NCBI GenBank assembly: GCA_047618185.1
Contig: JBLHKZ010000119.1
Span: 1-16,598, forward strand
Source of the DNA: JAYPEY01 sp047618185
Lineage (GTDB): Bacteria; Verrucomicrobiota; Verrucomicrobiia; Limisphaerales; JAYPEY01
DNA length: 16,598 nt
Direction of reading: 5' to 3'
The position numbers and the translations under genes were made by a program. Shown piece by piece: positions 1-7,261 of this stretch. The number at the start of each line of letters is the position of its first letter. Within the stretch, counting starts at the first letter, position 1. A model generated the notes under the pieces. It was given only the letters and a program-made list of their open reading frames with translations. It ran no database searches and was not told the origin of the DNA.

Positions 1-1085
1 GCTCGACGGAGAATTCCGCCTTTGGCGTGACTAGAACGCCGTGGGATCTGGATCGCGTCGCGGGCGGGTCTTCGGGAGGTTCCGCGGCGGCGGTGGCGGC
101 GGATGAGTGCATCGCGACGCTGGGCACAGACACGGGCGGTTCGATTCGACAGCCGGCTGCGTTCTGCGGATGCGTGGGAATCAAGCCAACCTACGGACGC
201 GTGTCGCGATACGGCCTGGTGGCCTTTGCATCCTCGCTGGATCAGATTGGCCCGATGACCAAGAGCGTCGAAGACGCGGCGACGATGCTGGAGATTATTT
301 CTGGCGCCGACCGTCTTGATTCCACCTGCATTCCCGAAGCGGCGCCAAAACTGACCGGCAGTTTGAATGGCGATATCAAGGGGATGAAGATCGGACTGCC
401 GAAGGAGTATTTCATTGAAGGACTCGATCCCGCGATCAAGACGGCAGTGGAAGTGGCGGTAAAGAAACTGGAGGAACTCGGCGCGGAAATCGTGGAGATT
501 TCCTTGCCGCACACGGACTACGCCATCGCGACCTACTATATCATCGCCAATGCCGAGGCCAGCGCCAATCTGGCGCGTTTCGATGGCGTGCGATACGGCG
601 CGCGAATCGAGCCCGAGGCCGACGACAAAAAAGCAGTTTTCAATCTCTATGCGCGATCCCGCGGACAGGGTTTCGGCGCTGAGGTGAAACGTCGGGTGAT
701 CATGGGCGCCTACGTCCTGAGCAGCGGATATTACGACGCCTATTATCTTCGGGCGCAGAAAGTGCGGACGCTGATTCGCCAGGATTTCCTGAAGGCGTTT
801 GAGAAGGTGGACGCCATTGCTTCACCGACCTCTCCCGTCCTTCCGTTCAAAGTCGGTGAGAAGGCGGACGACCCCTTGCAAATGTATCTCTCGGACATTT
901 TTACGATCTCCTGCAATTTGGCGGGCATTTGCGGGATCAGCTTGCCATGCGGATTCTCCGGCGAACCGAAGTTGCCGATCGGGCTGCAGCTATTAGGCAA
1001 ACCGCTGGGAGAAGAATCGATCCTGCGGATCGCCCACGCCTACGAGCAGGCGACCGATTGGCGGTTGCACAAACCGACGATTTAA
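1..1085 (+). CDS. gatA: Asp-tRNA(Asn)/Glu-tRNA(Gln) amidotransferase subunit A, 5'-truncated by window edge
   Basis: Amidase-signature subunit of the GatCAB transamidase, which releases ammonia from glutamine (or asparagine) for amidation of misacylated Glu-tRNA(Gln) or Asp-tRNA(Asn) in the cytoplasm. The reading frame is open from base 3, so 360 C-terminal residues of a protein usually near 485 are present; the start and the catalytic lysine lie outside. The amidase signature is seen directly: STENSAFG, then DLDRVAGGSSGGSAAAVAA with the cis-serine, then GTDTGGSIRQPAAFCG with the nucleophilic serine. The C-terminal part also fits GatA (KPTYGRVSRYGLVAFASSLD; SLPCGFSGEPKLPIGLQLLG). A start at base 27 would cut into the active-site region and is not real. 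gatB follows 197 bases later, separated by a palindromic element. gatC is not in the window. Confidence 0.97.
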   Translation, partial: STENSAFGVTRTPWDLDRVAGGSSGGSAAAVAADECIATLGTDTGGSIRQPAAFCGCVGIKPTYGRVSRYGLVAFASSLDQIGPMTKSVEDAATMLEIISGADRLDSTCIPEAAPKLTGSLNGDIKGMKIGLPKEYFIEGLDPAIKTAVEVAVKKLEELGAEIVEISLPHTDYAIATYYIIANAEASANLARFDGVRYGARIEPEADDKKAVFNLYARSRGQGFGAEVKRRVIMGAYVLSSGYYDAYYLRAQKVRTLIRQDFLKAFEKVDAIASPTSPVLPFKVGEKADDPLQMYLSDIFTISCNLAGICGISLPCGFSGEPKLPIGLQLLGKPLGEESILRIAHAYEQATDWRLHKPTI

Positions 1086-1097
1086 TTTTTATTTTTC

Positions 1098-1259
1098 AAC
1101 CACAGATGGACACGGATGAACACAGATAAGAAATTCACGGGAGAAAACGGAGAGAGCAGAGCGGAAGGATTCTCTGTTCTCTCGGTTTCCTTCTGTGTCA
1201 TTCCGACGCTGACAGTCGTGCCTTCGAATATCTGTGTTCATCTGTGTCCATCTGTGGTT
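1098..1259. repeat. Nested palindromic intergenic element (31-base inverted arms plus inner hairpin)
   Basis: Bases 1098-1128 and 1229-1259 are inverted copies of each other, matching at 30 of 31 positions; the arm starts AACCACAGATGGACACGG. Inside, 1143-1161 and 1172-1190 form a second inverted repeat (16 of 19 paired) with a 10-base loop. The whole thing fills most of the gatA-gatB gap and would fold in any mRNA crossing it. No transposase gene or clear target duplication is visible. I recall near-identical CACAGAT/GGATGAACACAG repeats recurring between genes of Verrucomicrobia, Planctomycetes and some other phyla, giving spurious peptides such as FICVHLW. That is memory, not a search. Its role (MITE-like element, mRNA hairpin or protein-binding site) is unknown. 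Confidence 0.85.
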
Positions 1260-1282
1260 AAGCGTTTTCTCGGAATTTGAGT

Positions 1283-2704
1283 ATGGAATACGAAGCGGTC
1301 ATCGGGCTGGAGATACACGTTCAGCTGAAAACGAAATCGAAGATGTGGTGCAGTTGCGCGAACGCCTTTGGCGCGGCGCCCAACACCAATGTGTGTCCTG
1401 TATGTATGGGGCTTCCTGGCACGCTGCCCGTTGCGAACGACGAAGCCCTCCGGCTCACGGGGCTGGCCGGGTATTTGTTGAATTGCGACGTGCCGAAATT
1501 CGCCAAGTTCGATCGGAAGAATTACTTCTATCCGGATGCTCCCAAGAATTATCAGATCACGCAGTATGACAAGCCGTCGACGATCGATGGTTTTGTGGAG
1601 TTTGAATTTGAAGGCGGCATTTCACGGGTGGGGATCACCCGCGCTCACCTCGAAGAGGACCTGGGTAAGAATTTTCATTTCGATCGCGACAGCGGCATCG
1701 ATTTCAATCGGGCCGGGGTGCCCTTGTTGGAGATTGTGACCGAGCCGGAAATCCGCAGCCCCGAACAGGCTCAGGCATTTCTCAACGCGCTCAAAGACAT
1801 CATGATCTATGGCGGCGTGAGCGACTTTGACATGGAAAAGGGCATGGCCCGCTGCGACGTGAATATCAGCGTGCGGCCACTCGGCCAGGAAGAGCTCAAC
1901 CCGCGGCGCGAGATTAAAAACATGAACAGCTTCAGCGGCGTTCGTCGGGCGCTGAATTACGAAATTCCCCATCAGATCCAACAGATGGAGTCCGGCGAAA
2001 CGATCCGGCAGGGGACAGTGCGTTGGAACGACGATGCCGGCATCACTGAATCGATGCGCAGCAAGGAGGACGCGCACGATTATCGCTATTTCCCCGAGCC
2101 GGACTTGATGCCCTTCGAGCCGACGGACGAATGGCTGGCTGAGGTGCGTGCGCGGGTGGTGGAGCTTCCCCTGGCGAGGAAACGCCGCTTCATGGCTGAC
2201 TACGAACTGCCGGAGGGGGACGCGGATGTCTTCGTGCAGAATGTCCCGTTGGGCGGGTATTTTGAAACGGCGGCAAAGTCCTCGAAGAATCGCAAAGCCG
2301 TGGCCAACTGGGTGATTAATAATCTCCGCGCGAAGCTCGTGGAGGCGGAGATAGAAGTCGGGGATGCGAAAATTAAGCCCGCCGCGATCGGGGAATTGGT
2401 GGAGTTGGTTGAGTCAAAACGGATCACCAGCCGCAATGCCCAAGAAGCCTTTGGAATCATGTTTGAAACGGGCGGGACGCCTGAGGCGATCGCTGATGAA
2501 CAAGGTTGGAAGCCCGCTGACGCCGGGGAAATCGAATCGTTTTGCGACGAGGCGATCGCGGCGAATCCGGGGCCGGCGGATGACGTCCGCAAGGGCAAGG
2601 ACGCCGCTGTGAATCGCATTCTCGGTCATGTCATGAAGCTCAGTAAGGGTTCCGCCGATCCGGGCCAGACGCGCGTATTACTGCTCAAGAAACTCCGGGG
2701 ATGA
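1283..2704 (+). CDS. gatB: Asp-tRNA(Asn)/Glu-tRNA(Gln) amidotransferase subunit B
   Basis: Kinase-like subunit of GatCAB; it binds the misacylated tRNA, activates the side-chain carboxylate with ATP and transfers ammonia delivered from GatA. The 473 residues match the usual GatB length (about 475-480). The N-terminus is typical (MEYEAVIGLEIHVQL). A zinc-site cysteine set follows (WCSC at 22-25, CPVC at 38-41), then NYFYPDAPKNYQITQYD near 80-96, EIKNMNSF near 212, HDYRYFPEPDLMPF near 260, and a GatB/YqeY-type helical tail that binds tRNA. I chose the ATG at 1283; an in-frame TTG at 1277 adds only two residues and is not like family starts. No good Shine-Dalgarno is seen. The right arm of the upstream palindrome ends only 23 bases before the ATG. 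The stop overlaps the mpl start (ATGA), suggesting translational coupling. Confidence 0.97.
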   Translation: MEYEAVIGLEIHVQLKTKSKMWCSCANAFGAAPNTNVCPVCMGLPGTLPVANDEALRLTGLAGYLLNCDVPKFAKFDRKNYFYPDAPKNYQITQYDKPSTIDGFVEFEFEGGISRVGITRAHLEEDLGKNFHFDRDSGIDFNRAGVPLLEIVTEPEIRSPEQAQAFLNALKDIMIYGGVSDFDMEKGMARCDVNISVRPLGQEELNPRREIKNMNSFSGVRRALNYEIPHQIQQMESGETIRQGTVRWNDDAGITESMRSKEDAHDYRYFPEPDLMPFEPTDEWLAEVRARVVELPLARKRRFMADYELPEGDADVFVQNVPLGGYFETAAKSSKNRKAVANWVINNLRAKLVEAEIEVGDAKIKPAAIGELVELVESKRITSRNAQEAFGIMFETGGTPEAIADEQGWKPADAGEIESFCDEAIAANPGPADDVRKGKDAAVNRILGHVMKLSKGSADPGQTRVLLLKKLRG

Positions 2705-4092
2705 CTCACGATATTCGCTCCGTCCATTTCATCGGAATCTGCGGCACGGCGATGGCGTCAACCGCAGCGGCCATGAAGGAGCAGGGCTACCTCGTCACTG
2801 GTTCGGACGAAGGCGTCTATCCGCCGATGTCGACCTTTCTGGAAGCGCGCGGAATCACTGTGTTGTCGCCTTTCGATCCCGCGAATGTTCCGCCGAATGT
2901 GGATCTTGTCGTGGTCGGGAACGCGATGTCCCGCGGCAATGCGGAAGTCGAGCTGACGTTGGCCGGGGGGCTGCGATACACCTCGCTGCCGGAGCTGCTG
3001 AAGGAGTTCTTTATTCGTGGCAAGCGATCGATTGTGATCGCCGGCACCCATGGCAAAACCAGCACCACATCGCTGCTGACCTGGGTGTTTGAGCACAATG
3101 GATTGAACCCGAGCTACATGTTGGGCGGAGTTCCGAACAATCTTCACCAGGGAGCCCGCCTGACGGACAGCGAGTGGTTCATCATCGAAGGCGATGAATA
3201 CGACACGGCATTCTTCGACAAGCGCAGCAAGTTTGTTCACTACCTGCCGGAGATCGCGATCGTCAACAACCTGGAATTCGATCACGCGGATATTTTTGAC
3301 GATCTGGCTGCGGTTAAGAAATCGTTTGCTCACTTTATTCGGCTCGTGCCGAACAATGGGCTGCTGCTGGCGAATGGCGACGATCCGAATCTTGCCGGCT
3401 TGCTAGACGTTGATTTCTGTCCGATCAAGCGTTTTGGACTGGGGGACGGGAACGATCTGCGCGCGACGGATATTGAATCTGGCGAGCAGGCATCCAGTTT
3501 TTTGTTGGGCGAGACGACTTTTACGATTCCGTTGCTCGGTGATTTCAATGTGCGCAACGCGGTGGCGGTCGTGGCGGCTTCCCGCGCGGCTGGATTGAGC
3601 GATGAAAAGATTCAGGCGGCGTTTTCCGCATTCAAAGGAATCAAGCGGCGGATGGAAGTGCTTGGCGAGGAAGGGGGAGTGACGGTCATTGACGATTTTG
3701 GCCATCACCCAACCGCCATTCGAGAAACTTTGCTGGCGCTGCGGAAGAAGTATTCGGGCCGGAGGCTTTGGGCAATTTTTGAACCGCGCTCCAACACGAC
3801 GCGCCGGAACGTGTTCCAGGCCGAGTTGGCCGACGCGCTTGGGCGCGCGGATGTGGCCGTGGTGGCGGAGGTCGATCGGTTGGACAGAATTCCAGAAGCG
3901 CAACGACTGAATCCGGAGGTGTTAATGACGGCGATCGAAGACACGGGAACTCGGGCGGCCTATCTTCCCACGGTGGATGCGATTGTCGGCCGCGTGATGG
4001 ACGAAGCGGCGGAGGGAGACGTGGTTTGCGTGTTCAGCAATGGCGGCTTTGGCGGCCTTCATCACAAACTTCTTGAAGCATTGGCCGGCTGA
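2701..4092 (+). CDS. mpl: UDP-N-acetylmuramate:L-alanyl-gamma-D-glutamyl-meso-DAP ligase (murein peptide recycling)
   Basis: Cytoplasmic Mur-family ligase that joins recovered L-Ala-gamma-D-Glu-meso-DAP tripeptide to UDP-MurNAc using ATP, saving wall peptide from turnover. 463 residues, close to E. coli Mpl. Visible motifs: N-terminal Rossmann start HFIGICGTAMAS (9-20), GSDEGVYPPMSTFLE (34-48), VVVGNAMSRGN (70-80), ATP P-loop GTHGKTSTT (115-123), EGDEYDTAFFDKRSKFVHY (163-181), NNLEFDHADIFDD (189-201), DDFGHHPTAI (330-339) and EPRSNT (360-365). The paired YPPMST and FFDKRSKFVHY motifs separate Mpl from MurC. The start ATG overlaps the gatB stop by four bases, so it probably depends on gatB translation. 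This implies a DAP-containing peptidoglycan and a recycling route, which is inference. It converges on the TPR gene downstream. Confidence 0.95.
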   Translation: MTHDIRSVHFIGICGTAMASTAAAMKEQGYLVTGSDEGVYPPMSTFLEARGITVLSPFDPANVPPNVDLVVVGNAMSRGNAEVELTLAGGLRYTSLPELLKEFFIRGKRSIVIAGTHGKTSTTSLLTWVFEHNGLNPSYMLGGVPNNLHQGARLTDSEWFIIEGDEYDTAFFDKRSKFVHYLPEIAIVNNLEFDHADIFDDLAAVKKSFAHFIRLVPNNGLLLANGDDPNLAGLLDVDFCPIKRFGLGDGNDLRATDIESGEQASSFLLGETTFTIPLLGDFNVRNAVAVVAASRAAGLSDEKIQAAFSAFKGIKRRMEVLGEEGGVTVIDDFGHHPTAIRETLLALRKKYSGRRLWAIFEPRSNTTRRNVFQAELADALGRADVAVVAEVDRLDRIPEAQRLNPEVLMTAIEDTGTRAAYLPTVDAIVGRVMDEAAEGDVVCVFSNGGFGGLHHKLLEALAG

Positions 4093-4102
4093 CAAGGTGG
4101 TC

Positions 4103-4118
4103 GATGGCCGACGCCATC
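4103..4118. terminator. Weak hairpin between convergent mpl and TPR gene
   Basis: GATGGC (4103-4108) and GCCATC (4113-4118) form a perfect 6-bp stem with a CGAC tetraloop, 10 bases after the mpl stop and touching the stop codon of the convergent gene. On the + strand a short T run (CTTTTCT) follows only after about 10 bases, so it is not a canonical intrinsic terminator. It may act weakly for mpl. Confidence 0.3.
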
Positions 4119-5172
4119 AGCCGCCGCTTTTCTGTCTTATTTCCGTTTCCGCGTGTTTGATCAGTTTGAGCAGATAACTGCGTTGCCCACGGAAAGTCGG
4201 GAGTGAAGAAAGGGCAATTTGTTTGCGAGCCGCGTCGAAGCGTTCCGTTTCGATCGAGATCTTGGCCATGCTGAGATAGACGCCTTCGAGATCAGTCTCG
4301 TCGCGCGCGTAGCGCGTCGAATGTTCCCATGTGGCCATGCTTTCCTCGTAATTTGGGGGAGCAAGATGGGCGTAGGCGAAAGCCAGCTCGCCGGCCAATT
4401 GGAAATTGGAGGGATTATAGGTCAGGGCTTGTTGATAGTGTGAGATGGCGCGCGTCGCGGACTCGCCGGGCTGCTCTTCGAAATGCGCGGCTGACTTATC
4501 GAGATTGCTGAACACCAGCGCCGCGATCCGATAGTGGTAGTCCCAGTTGTCGGGCTCCAGTTGGATGGCCTTGGAATAGGACGCGAGCGTCGCGCCGAAA
4601 TCGTTGTTGCCCAGGGCGACTCGCCCCTGCCGGTCCCAGGCTGACGGCAGTGTCGGGGCGAGTTTCAGCGCAATGCTCCACTGTTCCGTTGCGCGATCGT
4701 AATCTTCGACCTGCTCGAGAAAATCGCCGTAGGCGATCCGTGTCGGGCCATGATCGGGATGTCGGACGACGAAACCTTCGTAGCTGGCTTGGATGCGGGC
4801 TACGACTTTGAGAACTTCCTCGGCATAATTCGGGTCGGCAAGTTGATTTTCTGCGGCGAATTCGTGGAAAAGACTGGGGTCTATGATCCAGGATTCGATG
4901 CGTTCGACTTCGCGTTTCTCGTTGGCGATCTGACGGTGCAGCGCTCGATTGACGGGATCCCATGTGAAGGCTGCCCGGATCGAGTAAAGGCTGCTTTCCT
5001 TGAGCAGGGGGGCGTCGTCGGAAAAGGATTGTAGCGTCGTCTGCCACATGGAGAAGCAAGCCGTCGCAATAATGGCCAAAAGCGCTCCGCTGAGCAGGAT
5101 GCGTTTGGTGGGAGTCAGACGGAGTTGACGATTCGAGTCCGGTGCGGTGGATTCTTGCGGCGGTTCATTCAT
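4117..5172 (-). CDS. Membrane-anchored TPR-repeat protein (paralogue of 5289-6314)
   Basis: 351 residues. A short charged cytoplasmic N-terminus is followed by one hydrophobic segment (about 24-45, KRILLSGALLAIIATACFSM) with no clear cleavage site, so the rest probably lies outside the cytoplasm tethered to the inner membrane. Helical repeats with TPR spacing follow: FVVRHPDHGPTRIAYGDFL (134-152), ATEQWSIALKLAP (161-173), LASYSKAIQLEPDNWDYHYR (196-215), ISHYQQALTYNPSN (243-256), and a terminal block with MATWEHSTRYARDETDLEG (279-297). TPRs mediate protein-protein contacts; no enzymatic motif is seen. It lies downstream of a same-strand paralogue, 116 bases away, so an operon is likely. The start is the ATG at 5172; no Shine-Dalgarno is apparent. 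Function and partners are unknown. Confidence 0.85.
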   Translation of the reverse strand: MNEPPQESTAPDSNRQLRLTPTKRILLSGALLAIIATACFSMWQTTLQSFSDDAPLLKESSLYSIRAAFTWDPVNRALHRQIANEKREVERIESWIIDPSLFHEFAAENQLADPNYAEEVLKVVARIQASYEGFVVRHPDHGPTRIAYGDFLEQVEDYDRATEQWSIALKLAPTLPSAWDRQGRVALGNNDFGATLASYSKAIQLEPDNWDYHYRIAALVFSNLDKSAAHFEEQPGESATRAISHYQQALTYNPSNFQLAGELAFAYAHLAPPNYEESMATWEHSTRYARDETDLEGVYLSMAKISIETERFDAARKQIALSSLPTFRGQRSYLLKLIKHAETEIRQKSGG

Positions 5173-5252
5173 GACGCTGTTTTAATGCGACCCCACAACG
5201 GCGAGTCTGGATTTTGCGGACTATGACGCAGGACCCGGGAGCGACCAATGAC

Positions 5253-5277
5253 AGGTGGGACAGGTCAGCTCCCACCT
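5253..5277. repeat. Hairpin between the two TPR genes
   Basis: AGGTGGGA (5253-5260) and TCCCACCT (5270-5277) are perfect 8-base inverted arms around a 9-base loop. It lies just past the stop of the upstream TPR gene (minus strand) and before the start of the next. No T run follows in the minus direction, so it may be an mRNA-stability or attenuation hairpin rather than a terminator. Confidence 0.45.
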
Positions 5278-5288
5278 TTATTCCTGAC

Positions 5289-6314
5289 TTAATCTTGAAT
5301 CAGAGCGGATGGCTCGGAAGCAGGAAGTCCCGATTCGGAGACGCTTCGCACGGCGGCTTCCTTGCGGTTGAGCGAGGTTGTGACGCGTTCGACCAAACCT
5401 TTGTAACGCTCGTCCTTGATCCTGGTCAGCCGTTCCCGGGCAGCTTTGAATGCGCCTGCGTTGATCTCGAATCGGGCGAGGTGAATTTCCACACCCTCCC
5501 GCTCGAAATCGTCACGCGCAATTTTCAGTGCTTCCTGCCATGCCTCGATGCCTGCCGCGATGCGCGGCGGTTTGATGCCGTAGTAGCTTTGAGCGTAATC
5601 GGTTGCCAGTTCGAAGTTGTTGGGTTGCAGCTTGAGGGCTTTCCGGTAGAGCGCGAGCGACTTGTCGAAAACGCCGTCCTCATCCGTTTTGAAATGCGCG
5701 CGGGCGGCCTTTCTGTGCAGGTAGACGGTTACCGCCAGATTGTGATAGTAAACCGCTTCAAAGGGGGCGAGCTCGATCGCTTTTTGATAGTAGTCGAACG
5801 CTTTCTCGACAGGGCCTTGATGACCGTGGAAATTGGCGAGATTGTTCCAGGCTGCCGGATTGTTGGGCTCAAGTTCCTTGGCTTTTCCCCACTGTTCCGC
5901 CGCTTCATGTTCCCGTCCTTGATCGTTCAGAAAACTGCCAAAAGCCAATCGCGCGCGAGCGTGTTTGGAATGCCTCAGCAGAAAGGAGCGATAGGCGTCC
6001 TCGACTTTTTTCAGGCGCTGCTCGACCCGCAGTTGCAGTGTGACGCTGCTGATGCCGGCGCCCTGGGCGCGCAGCTTGCCTTCGCCCAGAATCCACTTGT
6101 CAATTTCGTCCGCCGCCGCATCGTCCGCCTCAAGCAGTCTCCGATAGTCTTTTTCGCTAAATTCCTTGGCGGCGGGGACGGCAGCCGCGGCTTTGGTCGG
6201 AGGGGCGGGGGGATCGCTTGCGACGGCGGCCTGAGCAATGGCCAGCGGAAATCCGAGAAGAGCGATAAGGATACCGTTCACGTTGCGAAAGTAGCGCCGC
6301 CTTCCGGCGGACAC
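5289..6314 (-). CDS. Exported TPR-repeat protein (paralogue of 4117-5172)
   Basis: 341 residues beginning with a signal-peptide-like stretch: basic MSAGRRRYFR, then a hydrophobic core (about 13-28) and AxA-type sites near 29-32. A low-complexity Ala/Pro linker (34-49) follows. Helical TPR-like repeats come next: FLLRHSKHARARLAFGSFL (111-129), AAEQWGKAKELEPNNPAAWN (138-157), AFDYYQKAIELAP (172-184), LALYRKALKLQPNNFELATD (220-239), and a final block with IEAWQEALKIARDDFEREG (256-274). Domain order and several motifs match the next gene downstream, so the pair arose by tandem duplication (inference). The start used is GTG at 6314; a GTG 33 bases further in (residue 12) would also leave a signal peptide. 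There is no enzymatic motif. It is divergent from the HTH-MBL gene across 75 bases. Confidence 0.83.
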   Translation of the reverse strand: MSAGRRRYFRNVNGILIALLGFPLAIAQAAVASDPPAPPTKAAAAVPAAKEFSEKDYRRLLEADDAAADEIDKWILGEGKLRAQGAGISSVTLQLRVEQRLKKVEDAYRSFLLRHSKHARARLAFGSFLNDQGREHEAAEQWGKAKELEPNNPAAWNNLANFHGHQGPVEKAFDYYQKAIELAPFEAVYYHNLAVTVYLHRKAARAHFKTDEDGVFDKSLALYRKALKLQPNNFELATDYAQSYYGIKPPRIAAGIEAWQEALKIARDDFEREGVEIHLARFEINAGAFKAARERLTRIKDERYKGLVERVTTSLNRKEAAVRSVSESGLPASEPSALIQD

Positions 6315-6355
6315 AATGATTCTTACGACCGTCGCGCTCCTGCCCGTCTTTCAAA

Positions 6356-6383
6356 TTGCCAGCAGAATCGACTCGGCTAGACT
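6356..6383 (+). promoter_or_regulatory. Candidate sigma70-type promoter giving a leaderless mRNA for the HTH-MBL gene
   Basis: TTGCCA at 6356-6361 matches TTGACA at 5 of 6 bases. After 16 bases comes TAGACT at 6378-6383, matching TATAAT at 4 of 6. The ATG at 6390 follows after 6 bases, so transcription would begin at or next to the start codon. There is no Shine-Dalgarno in between, which agrees with leaderless translation. This is motif evidence only. Confidence 0.55.
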
Positions 6384-6389
6384 GGCGCG

Positions 6390-7208
6390 ATGAGTTTGGA
6401 AGATCACATCGGGGATATTATTTTCAAGGCCCGCCGGGCGGTCGGAATTTCTGAAGCGGCGGTGGCGGAAGTCGGGGACCTGACGGCTTCTCAGATGGCC
6501 GAGTTCGAGGAATACGGCCGTCTGGATGACGCTCCGGATTTGGAAGCGATTGCGGCTCTGTTGGGCTTGAATGCGGTGAAGCTGAATCGGCTGGCCGATG
6601 GCTGGGAGCCAGACAAAGTGGACCTCAACCGCTGGCGAAGTCTGGAAATGATCACAACCGAGGAGGGGATGGCTGTGAACTGCTTCCTGGTCTGGGACGA
6701 AGCGACTCGCGCGGCGGCCTTGTTCGACACGGGTTGGGATGCGACGCCGATCTGGGACCTCGTCGATCGGCATGAACTCGACTTGCAACATCTGTTCATC
6801 ACGCACTCGCACGGAGATCATATCGCGGCGATTGGGGATGTCCGGAAACGATTTCCTGAGATTCGACTGCATTCGGATATTGCGTCGGCTCCAAAGGAGC
6901 AGCGCGTAAATTCTTCGGAAATCGTCAATGTGGGAAAATTGGCCGTTTCGAATCGTGACACGCCGGGGCATGCGGATGATGGAGTGACGTTCATCGTGGA
7001 GGGTTTTCCTGGCGAGGCTCCCACGGTGGCGGTGGTGGGTGATGTAATCTTCGCGGGTTCCATGGGGGGGCACGATCGCGCGCCGGAACTCGCCCGGCAA
7101 AAGGCCAAAGATCAGATTCTTTCCCTGCCGCCCGATACCCTTGTTTGTCCTGGGCACGGCCCCCTTTGCACCGTCAAGGAGGCAAACGACACGATCCCTT
7201 TCTTCTGA
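6390..7208 (+). CDS. MBL-fold metallo-hydrolase with N-terminal XRE-like helix-turn-helix domain
   Basis: 272 residues in two parts. Residues about 5-72 look like an XRE/Cro-type helix-turn-helix (IGDIIFKARRAVGIS; LTASQMAEFEEYGR; DLEAIAALLGLNAVKLNRLA), which normally binds DNA. From about 80 on is a metallo-beta-lactamase-fold hydrolase with full metal-site motifs: HSHGDH (139-144), H194 in DTPGHADDG, D218 in VVGDVIFAG, and H256 in CPGHGPL. The compact form resembles glyoxalase-II-like and related small hydrolases, but the substrate cannot be told. There is no signal peptide, so it should be cytoplasmic. The N-terminal domain might sense and bind DNA or serve only as a structural or oligomerising part. 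The ATG at 6390 is preceded by a leaderless-type promoter. It converges with the PfkB gene. Confidence 0.88.
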   Translation: MSLEDHIGDIIFKARRAVGISEAAVAEVGDLTASQMAEFEEYGRLDDAPDLEAIAALLGLNAVKLNRLADGWEPDKVDLNRWRSLEMITTEEGMAVNCFLVWDEATRAAALFDTGWDATPIWDLVDRHELDLQHLFITHSHGDHIAAIGDVRKRFPEIRLHSDIASAPKEQRVNSSEIVNVGKLAVSNRDTPGHADDGVTFIVEGFPGEAPTVAVVGDVIFAGSMGGHDRAPELARQKAKDQILSLPPDTLVCPGHGPLCTVKEANDTIPFF

Positions 7209-7261
7209 GTGAGCTGGCTTCGCGCCGTTTTGTTCGACGCGCGACGGGGCTGCAAGACCGT

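Noticed and set aside
1234..1569. Plus-strand frame starting MFICVHLW
   Set aside because: It begins inside the right arm of the palindromic element and then overlaps gatB out of frame. Such peptides are a by-product of the repeat.
5214..6380. Long open frame (388 codons) on the plus strand
   Set aside because: It is antisense to the exported TPR gene, whose signal peptide and repeats are convincing.
6351..7157. 268-codon minus-strand frame
   Set aside because: It is the shadow of the HTH-MBL gene, which keeps all metal-binding motifs on the other strand.
7209..7261. Hairpin TCGCGC/GCGCGA between convergent genes
   Set aside because: The stem is 6 bp with a 13-base loop and no T run on either strand; likely chance in GC-rich DNA.
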